From: JACCXG01 sp963785755
Lineage (GTDB): Bacteria > Acidobacteriota > Vicinamibacteria > Vicinamibacterales > 2-12-FULL-66-21
Assembly (NCBI GenBank): GCA_963785755.1
Contig: CAWAXG010000046.1
Span: forward strand, 1 to 19,321
Direction: 5' to 3'
Length of the DNA: 19,321 nt
The position numbers and the translations under genes are program-made. Of the stretch, positions 8,057 to 15,746 are shown piece by piece; the first letter of the stretch is position 1, and every line of letters begins with the position of its first letter. The notes beneath the pieces are model-generated. The model did no database searches. It had not been told where the DNA came from and saw nothing but the letters and a program-made list of their open reading frames with translations.

Positions 8057-8163
8057 CTGCTAGCCGACGAGTTCCCGTTCAATTTCGATCCAATCTGGCC
8101 ATCAGTGTGTCGCGGGTCTTCGCGTGTCGGTGACGTGAGCTCGTGCGAGAGGCGGTCACACAT
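8038..8163 (+). repeat. Long intergenic repeat, copy B
   Basis: Aligns with 1371-1488 (same order of CCGACGAGTTC, ATTTCGATCCAATCTGG, GTGTCG and GTGACGTGAGCTCG). The two copies are direct repeats bracketing 6.6 kb that includes most of the truncated genes in the window. Confidence 0.7.
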
Positions 8164-8239
8164 CAGGCGCGGCTTCGACTGCGTCGTCAAAGGCGGCTGG
8201 CCTCCCGGTCCAGGTTCGGCAGGCCGACTCGATACGAAC

Positions 8240-8245
8240 TAGAAT
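8240..8245 (+). promoter_or_regulatory. Putative -10 box of the permease
   Basis: TAGAAT ends 7 nt before the GTG at 8253, so transcription would start at or next to the start codon (leaderless). TTCGGC at 8215-8220 is a weak -35 candidate with a 19-nt spacer. Confidence 0.4.
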
Positions 8246-8252
8246 CGGCGCG

Positions 8253-9647
8253 GTGGCGGCCCGGAACGCGACTCGTCCTGACCCGACTCGGGGCCTCGGT
8301 CTTTCGTCCGGAACTGCGCCGTCCGGTGATCCCGAGGCATCCGGCCTTCTGCGGGGGATCTCGCGTCCACTCCTCGTCGCCCTTCTCGTGAACTCCATAA
8401 TCGGCGCCGGAATCCTGGGACTGCCCGGTCGAGCGTACGCGCTCGCCGGGTCATGGAGTCTGCTCGCCTGGGTGCTCTGCGGCATCCTCATGGGCGCCGT
8501 GGCGCTCTGCTTTGCTGAGGTGGGCAGTCGCTTCACGCAGACGGGCGGCCCGTACCTCTACGCGCGCGTGGCGTTCGGCCCGACGGTCGGGTTCATTGTC
8601 GGGTGGGTCACGTGGGTCACGCGTCCGTTGACGATCGCCGCGATCGGCAACCTGCTCGTCGGGTACGCGTCCGCACTCTGGCCGGCGGCGGGATCGGGCG
8701 CTCCCCGCATCGTCGTAATCACCACGTTCATCGCCGTCCTGACGGCGGTACTCGTTGCGGGCATACGCGAGACCGCATTGGTGGGCGCGGCGTTCACGTG
8801 CGGCAAGCTCGTCGTGCTCGGAGTGTTCATCCTCGCGGGGTTGCCCGTCATGACGTGGGATCGAGTGGTGTTCCAGGCCGCACCCGATCTCGGCGGGCTC
8901 GCGTCCGCCATCCTGCTGCTCGTATTTGCATTTGGCGGCTTCGAAATGGGCGCGGTCGTAGCGGGGGAGATCAGCAACCCGCGTCGGGACCTGCCGGTAG
9001 GGATGATCGCCGCCTTGGGAATCGTGGCGGCCTTGTACATCCTGGTTCAGCTCGTGGCGATCGGCACGGCGCCCGGGCTGGCGACTTCCGCGCGTCCGCT
9101 CGCGGATGCCGCCACCGTGGTCCTCGGCCCGATTGTCGGTCGCACGTTCGCGCTCGTCGCGCTGATGCTGCTCCTCGGCACCATGTTGACGACGCTGCTG
9201 CTGGGGACGCGGATGATGTATGCGCTCGGCGAACAGGGACAGCTGCCGGCGTTCTTCGCCCGCGTGCACCCGAGGACGCGCACGCCGATCGGCTCCATCC
9301 TGGTCACATGCAGTCTCGCGTACCTCGCGACCGTCTTCAGCACGTTCACCGGCGCGCTCGTGATCGCGACGTCCACGCGCATCCTGACATATCTGGTCAC
9401 GTGCCTCGCTCTGCCGGTCCTGCGCCGGCAGCGAGACGTGGCAGCGCCCCTCTTCGAGCTCAGGGCTGGCGTTCCCATCGCGGTCGCCTGCACGGTGGTG
9501 CTCGCGTCCCTGATGCTCCAGAGCAGCTGGACTGAGCTGGCGACGCTCGTCGGGGTGAGCGCCGCCGGGTTGTTGCCTTGGTGGCTGGCTCGTTCTCGTG
9601 GGTTGGCGGAGGGGCGTAGATTGTGCGCCACGTTCCTGAGCGGGTGA
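8253..9647 (+). CDS. APC-superfamily amino acid permease
   Basis: A 464-residue integral membrane protein with about 12 hydrophobic segments. After a short polar N-terminus (residues 1-32), the first helix carries LVNSIIGAGILGLPGRAYAL, the Gly-rich TM1 signature (GxGIxxLPG) of APC amino acid/polyamine transporters, and the family pattern continues with FAEVGSRFTQTGGPYLYA and FGGFEMGAVVAGEISNPRRD, both diagnostic of this superfamily. It should be a cytoplasmic-membrane, cation-coupled or exchange transporter for amino acids; the substrate is not readable. GTG at 8253 is chosen because a -10 box lies just upstream and no purine-rich ribosome site is present. No frameshift is evident, in contrast to several neighbours. 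It appears monocistronic, flanked on both sides by the dispersed repeat. Confidence 0.9.
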   Translation: MAARNATRPDPTRGLGLSSGTAPSGDPEASGLLRGISRPLLVALLVNSIIGAGILGLPGRAYALAGSWSLLAWVLCGILMGAVALCFAEVGSRFTQTGGPYLYARVAFGPTVGFIVGWVTWVTRPLTIAAIGNLLVGYASALWPAAGSGAPRIVVITTFIAVLTAVLVAGIRETALVGAAFTCGKLVVLGVFILAGLPVMTWDRVVFQAAPDLGGLASAILLLVFAFGGFEMGAVVAGEISNPRRDLPVGMIAALGIVAALYILVQLVAIGTAPGLATSARPLADAATVVLGPIVGRTFALVALMLLLGTMLTTLLLGTRMMYALGEQGQLPAFFARVHPRTRTPIGSILVTCSLAYLATVFSTFTGALVIATSTRILTYLVTCLALPVLRRQRDVAAPLFELRAGVPIAVACTVVLASLMLQSSWTELATLVGVSAAGLLPWWLARSRGLAEGRRLCATFLSG

Positions 9648-9736
9648 CCCGGATTCGGTTTTCGCGACGGTTTTGCTGGCCATCACGCATCGCTGCTGTC
9701 AATCGTGTGGCGATCTTGATTGAAGTGAAAGGGTCT

Positions 9737-9798
9737 ACGCCGCAATCCCTGTAAAAGTCACGTTCCAACCTTTCGCAAAACCCCGTACCGGTATACCA
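9737..9798 (+). repeat. Dispersed GTACCGGTAC intergenic repeat, copy 2
   Basis: GCAATCCCTG (9742-9751), CACGTTCCAACCTTTCGCA (9759-9777) and CCCCGTACCGGTA (9781-9793). Here the palindrome is followed by TACCA, a 2-base difference from copies 1 and 3. It lies 90 bp after the permease stop, in the same orientation as that gene. Confidence 0.8.
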
Positions 9799-9813
9799 AT
9801 CGTCAGTCTTGGG

Positions 9814-9872
9814 TCGCCAGTCCTCAGTCGGCAGTCCTCAGTCTCGGTCGCCCGTCCGAGTCGGCAGTCGGC
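9814..9872 (+). repeat. Short tandem repeat, 14-bp unit
   Basis: TCGCCAGTCCTCAG (9814-9827) and TCGGCAGTCCTCAG (9828-9841) are adjacent with one mismatch, and TCGGCAGTCGGC recurs at 9861-9872. It lies in the upstream region of the kinase at 9953. I see no factor-binding symmetry. The remaining gap 9648-9952 holds the dispersed repeat and a promoter-like box only. Confidence 0.55.
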
Positions 9873-9934
9873 CGAAACCGCTCGCCAATTTCTTCCGCGG
9901 AGTGGCGCGGAAACCCCCTGCGGCCCGGGTGAGA

Positions 9935-9940
9935 TAGACT
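9935..9940 (+). promoter_or_regulatory. Putative -10 box of the second kinase
   Basis: TAGACT ends 12 nt before the ATG at 9953, which implies a leader of only a few bases. No ribosome site is visible between it and the ATG. A -35 is not clear. Confidence 0.35.
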
Positions 9941-9952
9941 CCCCGCGTTCTC

Positions 9953-12625
9953 ATGGGCCTCGCTTCTGGCACCCGTCTGGGCGTTTATGAGGTCCTGTCC
10001 GCCATCGGGGCGGGCGGGATGGGTGAGGTCTACAAAGCCCGCGACACGAAGCTGCAGCGGGACGTCGCGGTGAAAGTCCTTCCGCACGTTTTCGCGGCCG
10101 ACGCCGATCGTCTCGCCCGTTTCGAGCGCGAGGCGCAGGTGCTCGCGGCCCTCAATCATCCGAACATTGCGCAGGTCTACGGCCTCGAGGACTCCGAGGG
10201 CGTGCGGGCGCTCGTGATGGAGCTCGTCGACGGTCAGACGCTCTCGGACATCGTCTCGGCCGAGGGAGGGCGCGGCATGCCGCTCGCGAGCGCGTGGCAC
10301 ATAGCCGGTCAGATCGCGGATGCGCTTGCGGCGGCACACGAGCGCGGGATCGTCCATCGCGATTTGAAGCCAGCGAATGTGATCGTCAAGAGCGACGGCA
10401 CCGTCAAGGTGCTGGATTTCGGCCTGGCGAAGGCGTTCGGATCGGCGTCGATCGACGCGATGAACTCGCCGACCCTCGCCGACGCCACTGAGGCTGGACT
10501 GATCCTCGGCACCGCCGCGTACATGTCGCCCGAGCAGGCTCGTGGACGGCCCGTCGACGAGCGCTGCGACATCTGGGCGTTCGGCGTTGTGCTCTACGAG
10601 ATGCTGACGGGGCAGTCGTGTTTCGGGAAAGAGACGGTCTCTGACACGGTCGCCGCCGTGCTGACGAACGACCCGGATTGGACGCGCGTGCCGCCGCCGG
10701 CGCGCCGTCTGTTGACGCTCTGTCTCGAGAAGGATCCGAAGCCGCGGCTCCGCGCCATCGGCGACGCGCAGTTCATGATCGGCGACGACCGGGCCGAGGC
10801 GACTCCCGCACCAACAAGAAGGACATGGATTCCCTGGGCAGCTGCGGGCGTGCTGGCCGCGGCGCTGGGTGTGTCGCTTGTTCTCCCGAGGCCGCACCGT
10901 GACACCCGTCCGCTCGTCAGATTCGATCTCGACCTCGGCGGCGAGCTGCCCGACCGTGCGTTCGGCGTGCTTGCGTTTTCGCCTGATGGCACGCGAATCG
11001 CCATCCCTGTTCTGGGCCCCGATGGCCGGGCGGTACTCTCGACGCGGCGCGTCGATCAGTCAGAAAGAACACTTCTGCAAGGAACTGAAGGCGCAGACCA
11101 GCCATTTTTTTCGGCCGACGGCCAGTGGATTGCGTTCTTTGCGAATAACAAATTGAGGAAGGTGCCGGTGCAAGGCGGGACGTCGGTAGCAATCGCCGAC
11201 GTGCGCAACCCGCGCGGTGGCAGCTGGGGCGAGGATGGCGCGATCGTCGCCGCGCTGGCGAACACATCCGGACTCTCGCGCGTGCCGGCCGAAGGCGGCG
11301 CGCCCCAACCGCTGACGACGCTCCAGGATGGCGAACTGACGCACCGCTGGCCACAAGTGCTGCCAGGCAACGCCGCGGTGCTCTTCACCGCTCACTCCGG
11401 CACGATCAACAGCTACGAGAACGCTTCCATCGTCGTGCTGTCGCGTGCCGACGGCGTAAGGAAGACCGTGTGGCGTGGTGGATATCACGGGCGCTTCATT
11501 CCAACCGACGGAAAGCGAGGGCATCTCGTGTTCGTGCACCGCGGCATCCTCCACGCCGTGCGGTTCGATGCCGATCGGCTCGTGGTTGAGGGCACACCGG
11601 TACCGCTGGTTCAGGATCTCGCGAGCGACCCGGAATCTGCGGCCGGCCGGTTCGACTATTCGCGGAACGGCATGTTCGCGTTTAGAACGGGCGTCGGCGT
11701 GCAAGCCTGGACCGTCGGCCGGCTTGACGGTGACGGGAAGATCGCGCCGCTGTTGTCGAAGCCGGCCATGTACTACAGCCCTCGCTTTTCCCCTGACGGG
11801 CGGCGGCTCGCGGTCGCGATCGACGCCGGGAAGGGCATGGATATCGTCGTCCACGACTTCGAGCGAGACACGACATCACCCATCACGTTCAACACCGAGA
11901 CGAATGCGGATCCTGTCTGGACGTCTGACGGCGCGCACTTCGTCTTCCGATCGCTTACTGCAAATAGGTGGCACCTCTGGTGGATTCGTGCCGACGGTGC
12001 GGGCGGCCCACAGGCACTCCTCGCAAACGCCGGCGAGGTCGGGGATCTCAGCGCGAACGCGATGTCACACGACGATCGACGGCTGATTTACACACGCACG
12101 GATCCTGTCACTGCTGGGGACCTGTGGATCATGCCTGTAGATCCGAGCGATCCGGATCGCCCCAAGGCCGGACAGCCGGAACTGTTTCTGAGGACGCCAG
12201 CCAACGAGACGCGCCCCGCGTTTTCTCCCGATGGACGATGGGTTGCGTACAACTCGAACGAGAGCGGCACCGTCGAAGTCTACGTTCGGGCGGCCGCGAG
12301 TTCTTCGGGTGCGGGTGGGAAGTGGCAGATCTCGAGCGGCGGCGGTGGCACACCTATCTGGTCGCGAACCGCACGTGAGCTCTATTTCCCTCGGGCCAGC
12401 CAGATCATGGTTTCGGACTACATCGTCCGTGGAAGCTCGTTCGAGGCCAGCAAGCCGCGCGTATGGTCCAAGCAGCGGCTACTCCAGACCGCATTCACGA
12501 ACTTCGACCTGACGCCCGACGGCAAGCAGTTCGCGATCGTACAGGACTCCAGCGCCTCGCCGACCGAGGTCCGCGTGACGATGCTGCTGAACTTCTTCGA
12601 CGAGCTGCGTCGCCAACTTCCCTGA
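9953..12625 (+). CDS. Membrane Ser/Thr protein kinase with C-terminal PD40 propeller
   Basis: A complete 890-residue kinase-sensor. The kinase domain is at residues 12-275: GAGGMGEVYKA (19-29), Lys41 in VAVKV, HRDLKPAN with Asp137, DFG at 155-157, SPEQ near 192. A proline- and Arg-flanked helix WIPWAAAGVLAAALGVSLVL (about 292-311) spans the membrane. The rest is a TolB/PD40-type propeller, with AFSPDGTRIAI, PRFSPDGRRLAV, PAFSPDGRWVAY and DLTPDGKQFAI repeats. It should autophosphorylate and phosphorylate cytoplasmic targets when the outer propeller senses a signal; neither is identifiable. It is diverged from the kinase at 3254-5945 in linker and propeller but shares its plan. It stands alone between repeats, with no phosphatase or FHA partner nearby. 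Frame is intact over 2.7 kb. Confidence 0.94.
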   Translation: MGLASGTRLGVYEVLSAIGAGGMGEVYKARDTKLQRDVAVKVLPHVFAADADRLARFEREAQVLAALNHPNIAQVYGLEDSEGVRALVMELVDGQTLSDIVSAEGGRGMPLASAWHIAGQIADALAAAHERGIVHRDLKPANVIVKSDGTVKVLDFGLAKAFGSASIDAMNSPTLADATEAGLILGTAAYMSPEQARGRPVDERCDIWAFGVVLYEMLTGQSCFGKETVSDTVAAVLTNDPDWTRVPPPARRLLTLCLEKDPKPRLRAIGDAQFMIGDDRAEATPAPTRRTWIPWAAAGVLAAALGVSLVLPRPHRDTRPLVRFDLDLGGELPDRAFGVLAFSPDGTRIAIPVLGPDGRAVLSTRRVDQSERTLLQGTEGADQPFFSADGQWIAFFANNKLRKVPVQGGTSVAIADVRNPRGGSWGEDGAIVAALANTSGLSRVPAEGGAPQPLTTLQDGELTHRWPQVLPGNAAVLFTAHSGTINSYENASIVVLSRADGVRKTVWRGGYHGRFIPTDGKRGHLVFVHRGILHAVRFDADRLVVEGTPVPLVQDLASDPESAAGRFDYSRNGMFAFRTGVGVQAWTVGRLDGDGKIAPLLSKPAMYYSPRFSPDGRRLAVAIDAGKGMDIVVHDFERDTTSPITFNTETNADPVWTSDGAHFVFRSLTANRWHLWWIRADGAGGPQALLANAGEVGDLSANAMSHDDRRLIYTRTDPVTAGDLWIMPVDPSDPDRPKAGQPELFLRTPANETRPAFSPDGRWVAYNSNESGTVEVYVRAAASSSGAGGKWQISSGGGGTPIWSRTARELYFPRASQIMVSDYIVRGSSFEASKPRVWSKQRLLQTAFTNFDLTPDGKQFAIVQDSSASPTEVRVTMLLNFFDELRRQLP

Positions 12626-12711
12626 GGCACTTCATCATCGGTCGCGGCGCCTCTGAGGTGGCGAGTGGCGGGTTTTTCGATGTTTGCACCGCGTCTCCCC
12701 GGGGCACCGCT

Positions 12712-12774
12712 TTATGCTGCCATTCCTGAAAACGTCACGTTCCAACCTTTCGCATAACCCCGTACCGGTACCAT
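12712..12774 (+). repeat. Dispersed GTACCGGTAC intergenic repeat, copy 3
   Basis: ATTCCTGAAAACGTCACGT, then TCCAACCTTTCGCA (12741-12754) and CCCCGTACCGGTA (12758-12770), followed by CCA. It starts 87 bp after the kinase stop and has the same orientation. A run GGGTTTTTCG just before it (12670-12679) could belong to a weak terminator. Confidence 0.8.
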
Positions 12775-12887
12775 CCTTCGCTCGCGAACTGACGCTGAGC
12801 GAGCTTCGGATGGCAAGCCATCCTTCGCTCACAACTCAGGCGAAGGGTGCCCACCGAAGCTCGCGGTCATTGTCACGCGAGCGAAGG
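12775..12887. repeat. Nested inverted repeat in a convergent intergenic region
   Basis: Outer arms CCTTCGCTCGCG (12775-12786) and CGCGAGCGAAGG (12876-12887) are a perfect 12-bp inverted repeat. Inside, GAGCGA..GGATGG (12797-12813) pairs with CCATCC..TCGCTC (12818-12830) as a hairpin. CCATCCTTCGCTC occurs twice directly (12771, 12818). It sits between the convergent kinase and beta-lactamase-like genes, so it may act as a bidirectional terminator or be a small non-autonomous element; there is no clear T-run. Confidence 0.55.
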
Positions 12888-12918
12888 TGGACTGCCAAGT
12901 CGTCGGCAAAAATCACCC

Positions 12919-14073
12919 TCACACCTCAAAGAACCGCTTCGCGAAATCCTGCCAAAGCCGCTCGGGCGGTGGTGTCGGACGTGAGGGGTCAGTGAGCATC
13001 TTCATCAGGAACGGCACGTAGGTGTCGCCGTTCAGCATCACCATCAGTCCCGACCGCCGCTCCGTGCATCCCGACGTGAGGCAGTAGTACCCGTCGGCCT
13101 GGCCAGCGTGGCTGAACAGTACCGGGATCCCCTCGATCTGTTCGAGGTGCCAGGCCAGTCCTTCCCATGTGGTATCCGTCTTCTTCACCTGCGGCCGCAG
13201 CATCTCGGCGCGGCTGGTGTCGTTCAGCCGGAAGGCGTCGGCCGGCTTCGGATCGAGGAACTCCAGCAGGAACGTGGCGTAGTCGGTCGGCGTCGTCATC
13301 AGCATGGCGGCGGCGCCGTACCGCGCCGTGTCTTCCGCACGTTTCTGCGGCGTGACCGGATTGTCCGGAATCCGCTTGCCGTTCTGGTCGTGGCGCCGGG
13401 CGACCCGCCGCGCATATTCGGTCCCCTCCTCATAGGTCACGCGGCTCGCCGTCATCCCCAATGGCTTCAGCACGTCGTCGTGCATGAAGTCGACGAACGA
13501 CTTGTGTGTGATCTCCTCGACCACGGATTGCAGATAGCTGAATCCCTCGCCAGAGTACTGGTTCCGCGATCCCGGGTCGAATTCGATCGGGAGATCCTTT
13601 CCCTGGCGCCAGTTCGGGAACCCGGTCGTGTGATTGAGCACATGCCGCGTGGTGATTCGCTCGATCCGTGGATCGGCCGTGATGCGCCGCGTCGTGTACT
13701 TCGTCAGCGGCGTATCGAGATTCAGGACGCCCTTCTCGCACAGCTTCAGGACGCCATAGGCGAAGACGGGCTTGGTATCGGAGCACGCGGCGAACGCCGA
13801 GTCGACGTCCACCGGTTCGTTCGTGCCTGTGTCCTTGACGCCGAACGCACGCCGCCACGCGAGCTGGCCGTCGCGAATGATCGCGATCGACACAGCGGGC
13901 ATCTTCGTCTCAGGGAGCCACTGCGGAATTCCCGCCTCCCAGGCGGCGACGAGCGACTCGAGGAACGCATCCTTCGGTGTGGTTGGGGGCCGTGAAGAGC
14001 ACGCGGAGAGAAAGAGTGCACCGACTCCGAGCGCCGCTCGACCACCCTCGAAGAGGAACTCGCGCCGTTGCAC
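12919..14073 (-). CDS. Serine beta-lactamase-like hydrolase, predicted Tat/lipoprotein
   Basis: A 384-residue protein of the class C beta-lactamase/esterase (AmpC-like, Pfam Beta-lactamase) fold. It begins QRREFLFEGGRAALGVGALF then LSAC, with Cys25 as a lipobox cysteine and an RR motif suggesting Tat export. The nucleophile motif is S98-D-T-K101 (SxxK); the second motif is Y173-S-G (in place of YxN); the third is H322-A-G (in place of KTG). HAG endings are common in esterase-like members, so resistance activity should not be assumed; it may be an esterase, peptidase or D-aminoacylase. GTG at 14073 is chosen because the Tat-like N-terminus begins there and a -10 box lies just upstream. It is convergent with the kinase at 9953 and appears monocistronic. 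Frame is intact. Confidence 0.9.
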   Translation of the reverse strand: MQRREFLFEGGRAALGVGALFLSACSSRPPTTPKDAFLESLVAAWEAGIPQWLPETKMPAVSIAIIRDGQLAWRRAFGVKDTGTNEPVDVDSAFAACSDTKPVFAYGVLKLCEKGVLNLDTPLTKYTTRRITADPRIERITTRHVLNHTTGFPNWRQGKDLPIEFDPGSRNQYSGEGFSYLQSVVEEITHKSFVDFMHDDVLKPLGMTASRVTYEEGTEYARRVARRHDQNGKRIPDNPVTPQKRAEDTARYGAAAMLMTTPTDYATFLLEFLDPKPADAFRLNDTSRAEMLRPQVKKTDTTWEGLAWHLEQIEGIPVLFSHAGQADGYYCLTSGCTERRSGLMVMLNGDTYVPFLMKMLTDPSRPTPPPERLWQDFAKRFFEV

Positions 14074-14079
14074 GCGGCG

Positions 14080-14087
14080 ATATTACA
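14080..14087 (-). promoter_or_regulatory. Putative -10 box of the beta-lactamase-like gene
   Basis: On the minus strand, TGTAATAT ends 6 nt before the GTG at 14073. Either TGTAAT or TAATAT fits a -10, and both put the transcript start at about the start codon. The box lies at the edge of the He_PIG gene fragment on the other strand. Confidence 0.45.
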
Positions 14088-14281
14088 CCGGCGATGCGCT
14101 GACCTACGGAGCCGCTGGACTGCCTCCCGGGCTCACCCTCAACCCCGCGACCGGGCTCATCTCCGGCACGATGTCGGTCGCGAGCGTCACGCATGCGGTG
14201 ACGGTGATGGCATCGGACGCCAGCGCCACCAGCACGCAGGCCTTCACCTGGACCGTCACCCACTTCAACTCCCCAAACTAG
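14082..14281 (+). pseudogene. C-terminal stub of an Ig-like (He_PIG) domain protein
   Basis: The plus-strand frame reads YYTGDALTYGAAGLPPGLTL then NPATGLISGTMS, VTVMASDASATSTQAFTWTV and THFNSPN, with a stop at 14279-14281. LPPGLTL.P.TG.ISGT is the hallmark of the putative Ig / dystroglycan-type cadherin-like (He_PIG) domain found in large secreted or surface adhesion proteins. Here only the last domain remains; upstream the frame passes into the antisense of the beta-lactamase-like gene. It is therefore the 3' end of a larger gene that has been lost or replaced. Confidence 0.65.
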
Positions 14282-14480
14282 TTCTTCGAGCGCCTGACCT
14301 GGCCCCGCAACCAGACGGTCACTCTTCCGGCACGAGCGCCGGATTGTACACAATCTCCCAGATTCCAGCACAGCACCATATGTCATGTGGGACAATCGCT
14401 GCGATCCTGCGTTCGACAACCGGGGAAGGTCGTCATGATCGCCCTGCACGATTGCAGATCACGATGCGAACCATTTTCCT

Positions 14481-14487
14481 GAGGAGG
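14481..14487 (+). promoter_or_regulatory. Strong ribosome-binding site
   Basis: GAGGAGG lies 5 nt before ATG at 14493 and only 2 nt before an in-frame GTG at 14490, which favours the ATG. It is the only strong Shine-Dalgarno sequence noted before a gene in the window. Confidence 0.7.
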
Positions 14488-14492
14488 CTGTG

Positions 14493-15622
14493 ATGGCGCA
14501 GACAGTGGCGAAAAGGCAGGACTCTGCGGAGGAGATTGCAGGGGCGATCGCAGATAACCATGCCGCGGCCGTCGAATTTCCCGCCATGATGTTCCCCGAT
14601 GAGGGGCCCGTCGGCCTGATCGCCCAACGCATGGCCGACGGGCGGTACGACAAGGCGTTCCTGCTGAGCGAAATCGAGCGCTTCACGGGTCTGAAAGTCG
14701 ACATTCCCCAGAAGCCAGGGAAGATCGTCGCTGTCATCCCTCAGCACGGATACTGGGCTTCCGAACTGACGCTGACCGACCAGGTGTTCCGCGCGGCTGG
14801 GTACGAGGTCGATTACGTCACGCCGCGCGGGGAACGACCCTTCCCGTACGGCGTGAGCCTGGAGCCCGGCTTCCGCGATCAGGCATGGAACGCCGCACAG
14901 GTCTCGCCGGGCGAAGCGGCGTTGGGCAAGCGCTACAACGATGAACGACGACCGAAGGGCAGCGGCTGAACGAGCCGCGCAACCTGCACACCTGGCTGCC
15001 GCCGACCCCTCGGCCGCAGCACGGCGAGGCGTCGCGCGAGCCCTTCCGGCAGGCCCTGGTCAACGGCCTGCGCGAGGCCACCCAGTACGCCGGCATGTTC
15101 ATCGTTGGCGGCGCCGGTGCCTACATGGACCTCGGGGGAAATACGTCGATCCGCCCCCTGATCGCTTTGCTCGCCGGCCTCGGCCGGCCAGTGGCGGCGA
15201 TCTGCTACGGTGTGGAGGTCCTCATCCAGGCAACGGATCCGAAGACGAAGGTCCCGCTCGTCTCGGGCCGTCTGGTGACCGGTCATTCCGAGCAGGACGA
15301 CTACACGGACGGGACAACGGACGTCCCCGTCGAAGGCGGCTACGGCCCGAACTATGGCTCGGCGACCATCACCCTCGAGCAGATGATCAAGCAGTACACC
15401 GGGCCTCGGGGAGGCTTCATCTCCAGGAATGGCAGCCCGTACATGGCGGTTGCCGATGGGCCCTTCATCAGCGCGCGCACGACGCCCGACGGGTATCCGG
15501 CGGCTTTGCTGGCTCTGGCGCGGCTGCACGGGGCGGGGCGGTTGCCGGCGAAGTATGTCCTGGACGATGACGGCCGTGGTCACGAACCGACCGATGCCGA
15601 GATTCGCCGCATCGGGGCTTGA
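14493..15622 (+). CDS. DJ-1/PfpI-like protein with N-terminal extension, one frameshift
   Basis: About 375 residues if one lost base near 14940-14948 is restored. The first frame (MAQTVAKRQDSAEEIAGAIA to AALGKRYND) stops at 14967-14969; the second, from about TTEGQRLNEPRNLHTWLPP, carries FIVGGAGAYMDL, then VAAICYGVEVLI with the nucleophile-elbow cysteine (about residue 238), and ends EIRRIGA. AICYG at this place and the VDYVTPRGERP segment are typical of the DJ-1/PfpI class I glutamine-amidotransferase-like fold, whose members are chaperones, glyoxalase-type enzymes or proteases. It is about twice the usual length, with an extra N-terminal region of about 70 residues. Family-like sequence continues smoothly across the break. 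Function within the superfamily is unknown. Confidence 0.75.
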
Positions 15623-15707
15623 GCAGGCGTTCATGTGCGCGGTGCGCCTGGAGGTACGCCTTGGCTGAAGCTACGGTGGACAACCTTCGTCTGGCTTAAG
15701 AGTTCCA

Positions 15708-15735
15708 ATGGGCGGTGTCCGCTGATGCCGCCCAT
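15708..15735 (+). terminator. Hairpin after the PfpI-like gene
   Basis: ATGGGCGG (15708-15715) and CCGCCCAT (15728-15735) form a perfect 8-bp stem with a 12-nt loop. No T-run follows, so intrinsic termination is only possible. The IS1182-like element is inserted 7 bp further on. Confidence 0.4.
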
Positions 15736-15746
15736 GTTGTCGCTAG

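Noticed and set aside
8451..9686. 411-residue minus-strand ORF over the permease
   Set aside because: Its composition is Arg/Glu/Gln/His-rich with no domain; it is the antisense of a clear membrane protein in high-GC DNA.
9824..10897. 357-residue minus-strand ORF over the second kinase
   Set aside because: It is antisense to the conserved kinase domain and has no motif of its own.
7995..12774. CRISPR array
   Set aside because: The repeat copies are 1.7-3 kb apart with genes between them, so there is no repeat-spacer structure and no cas gene.
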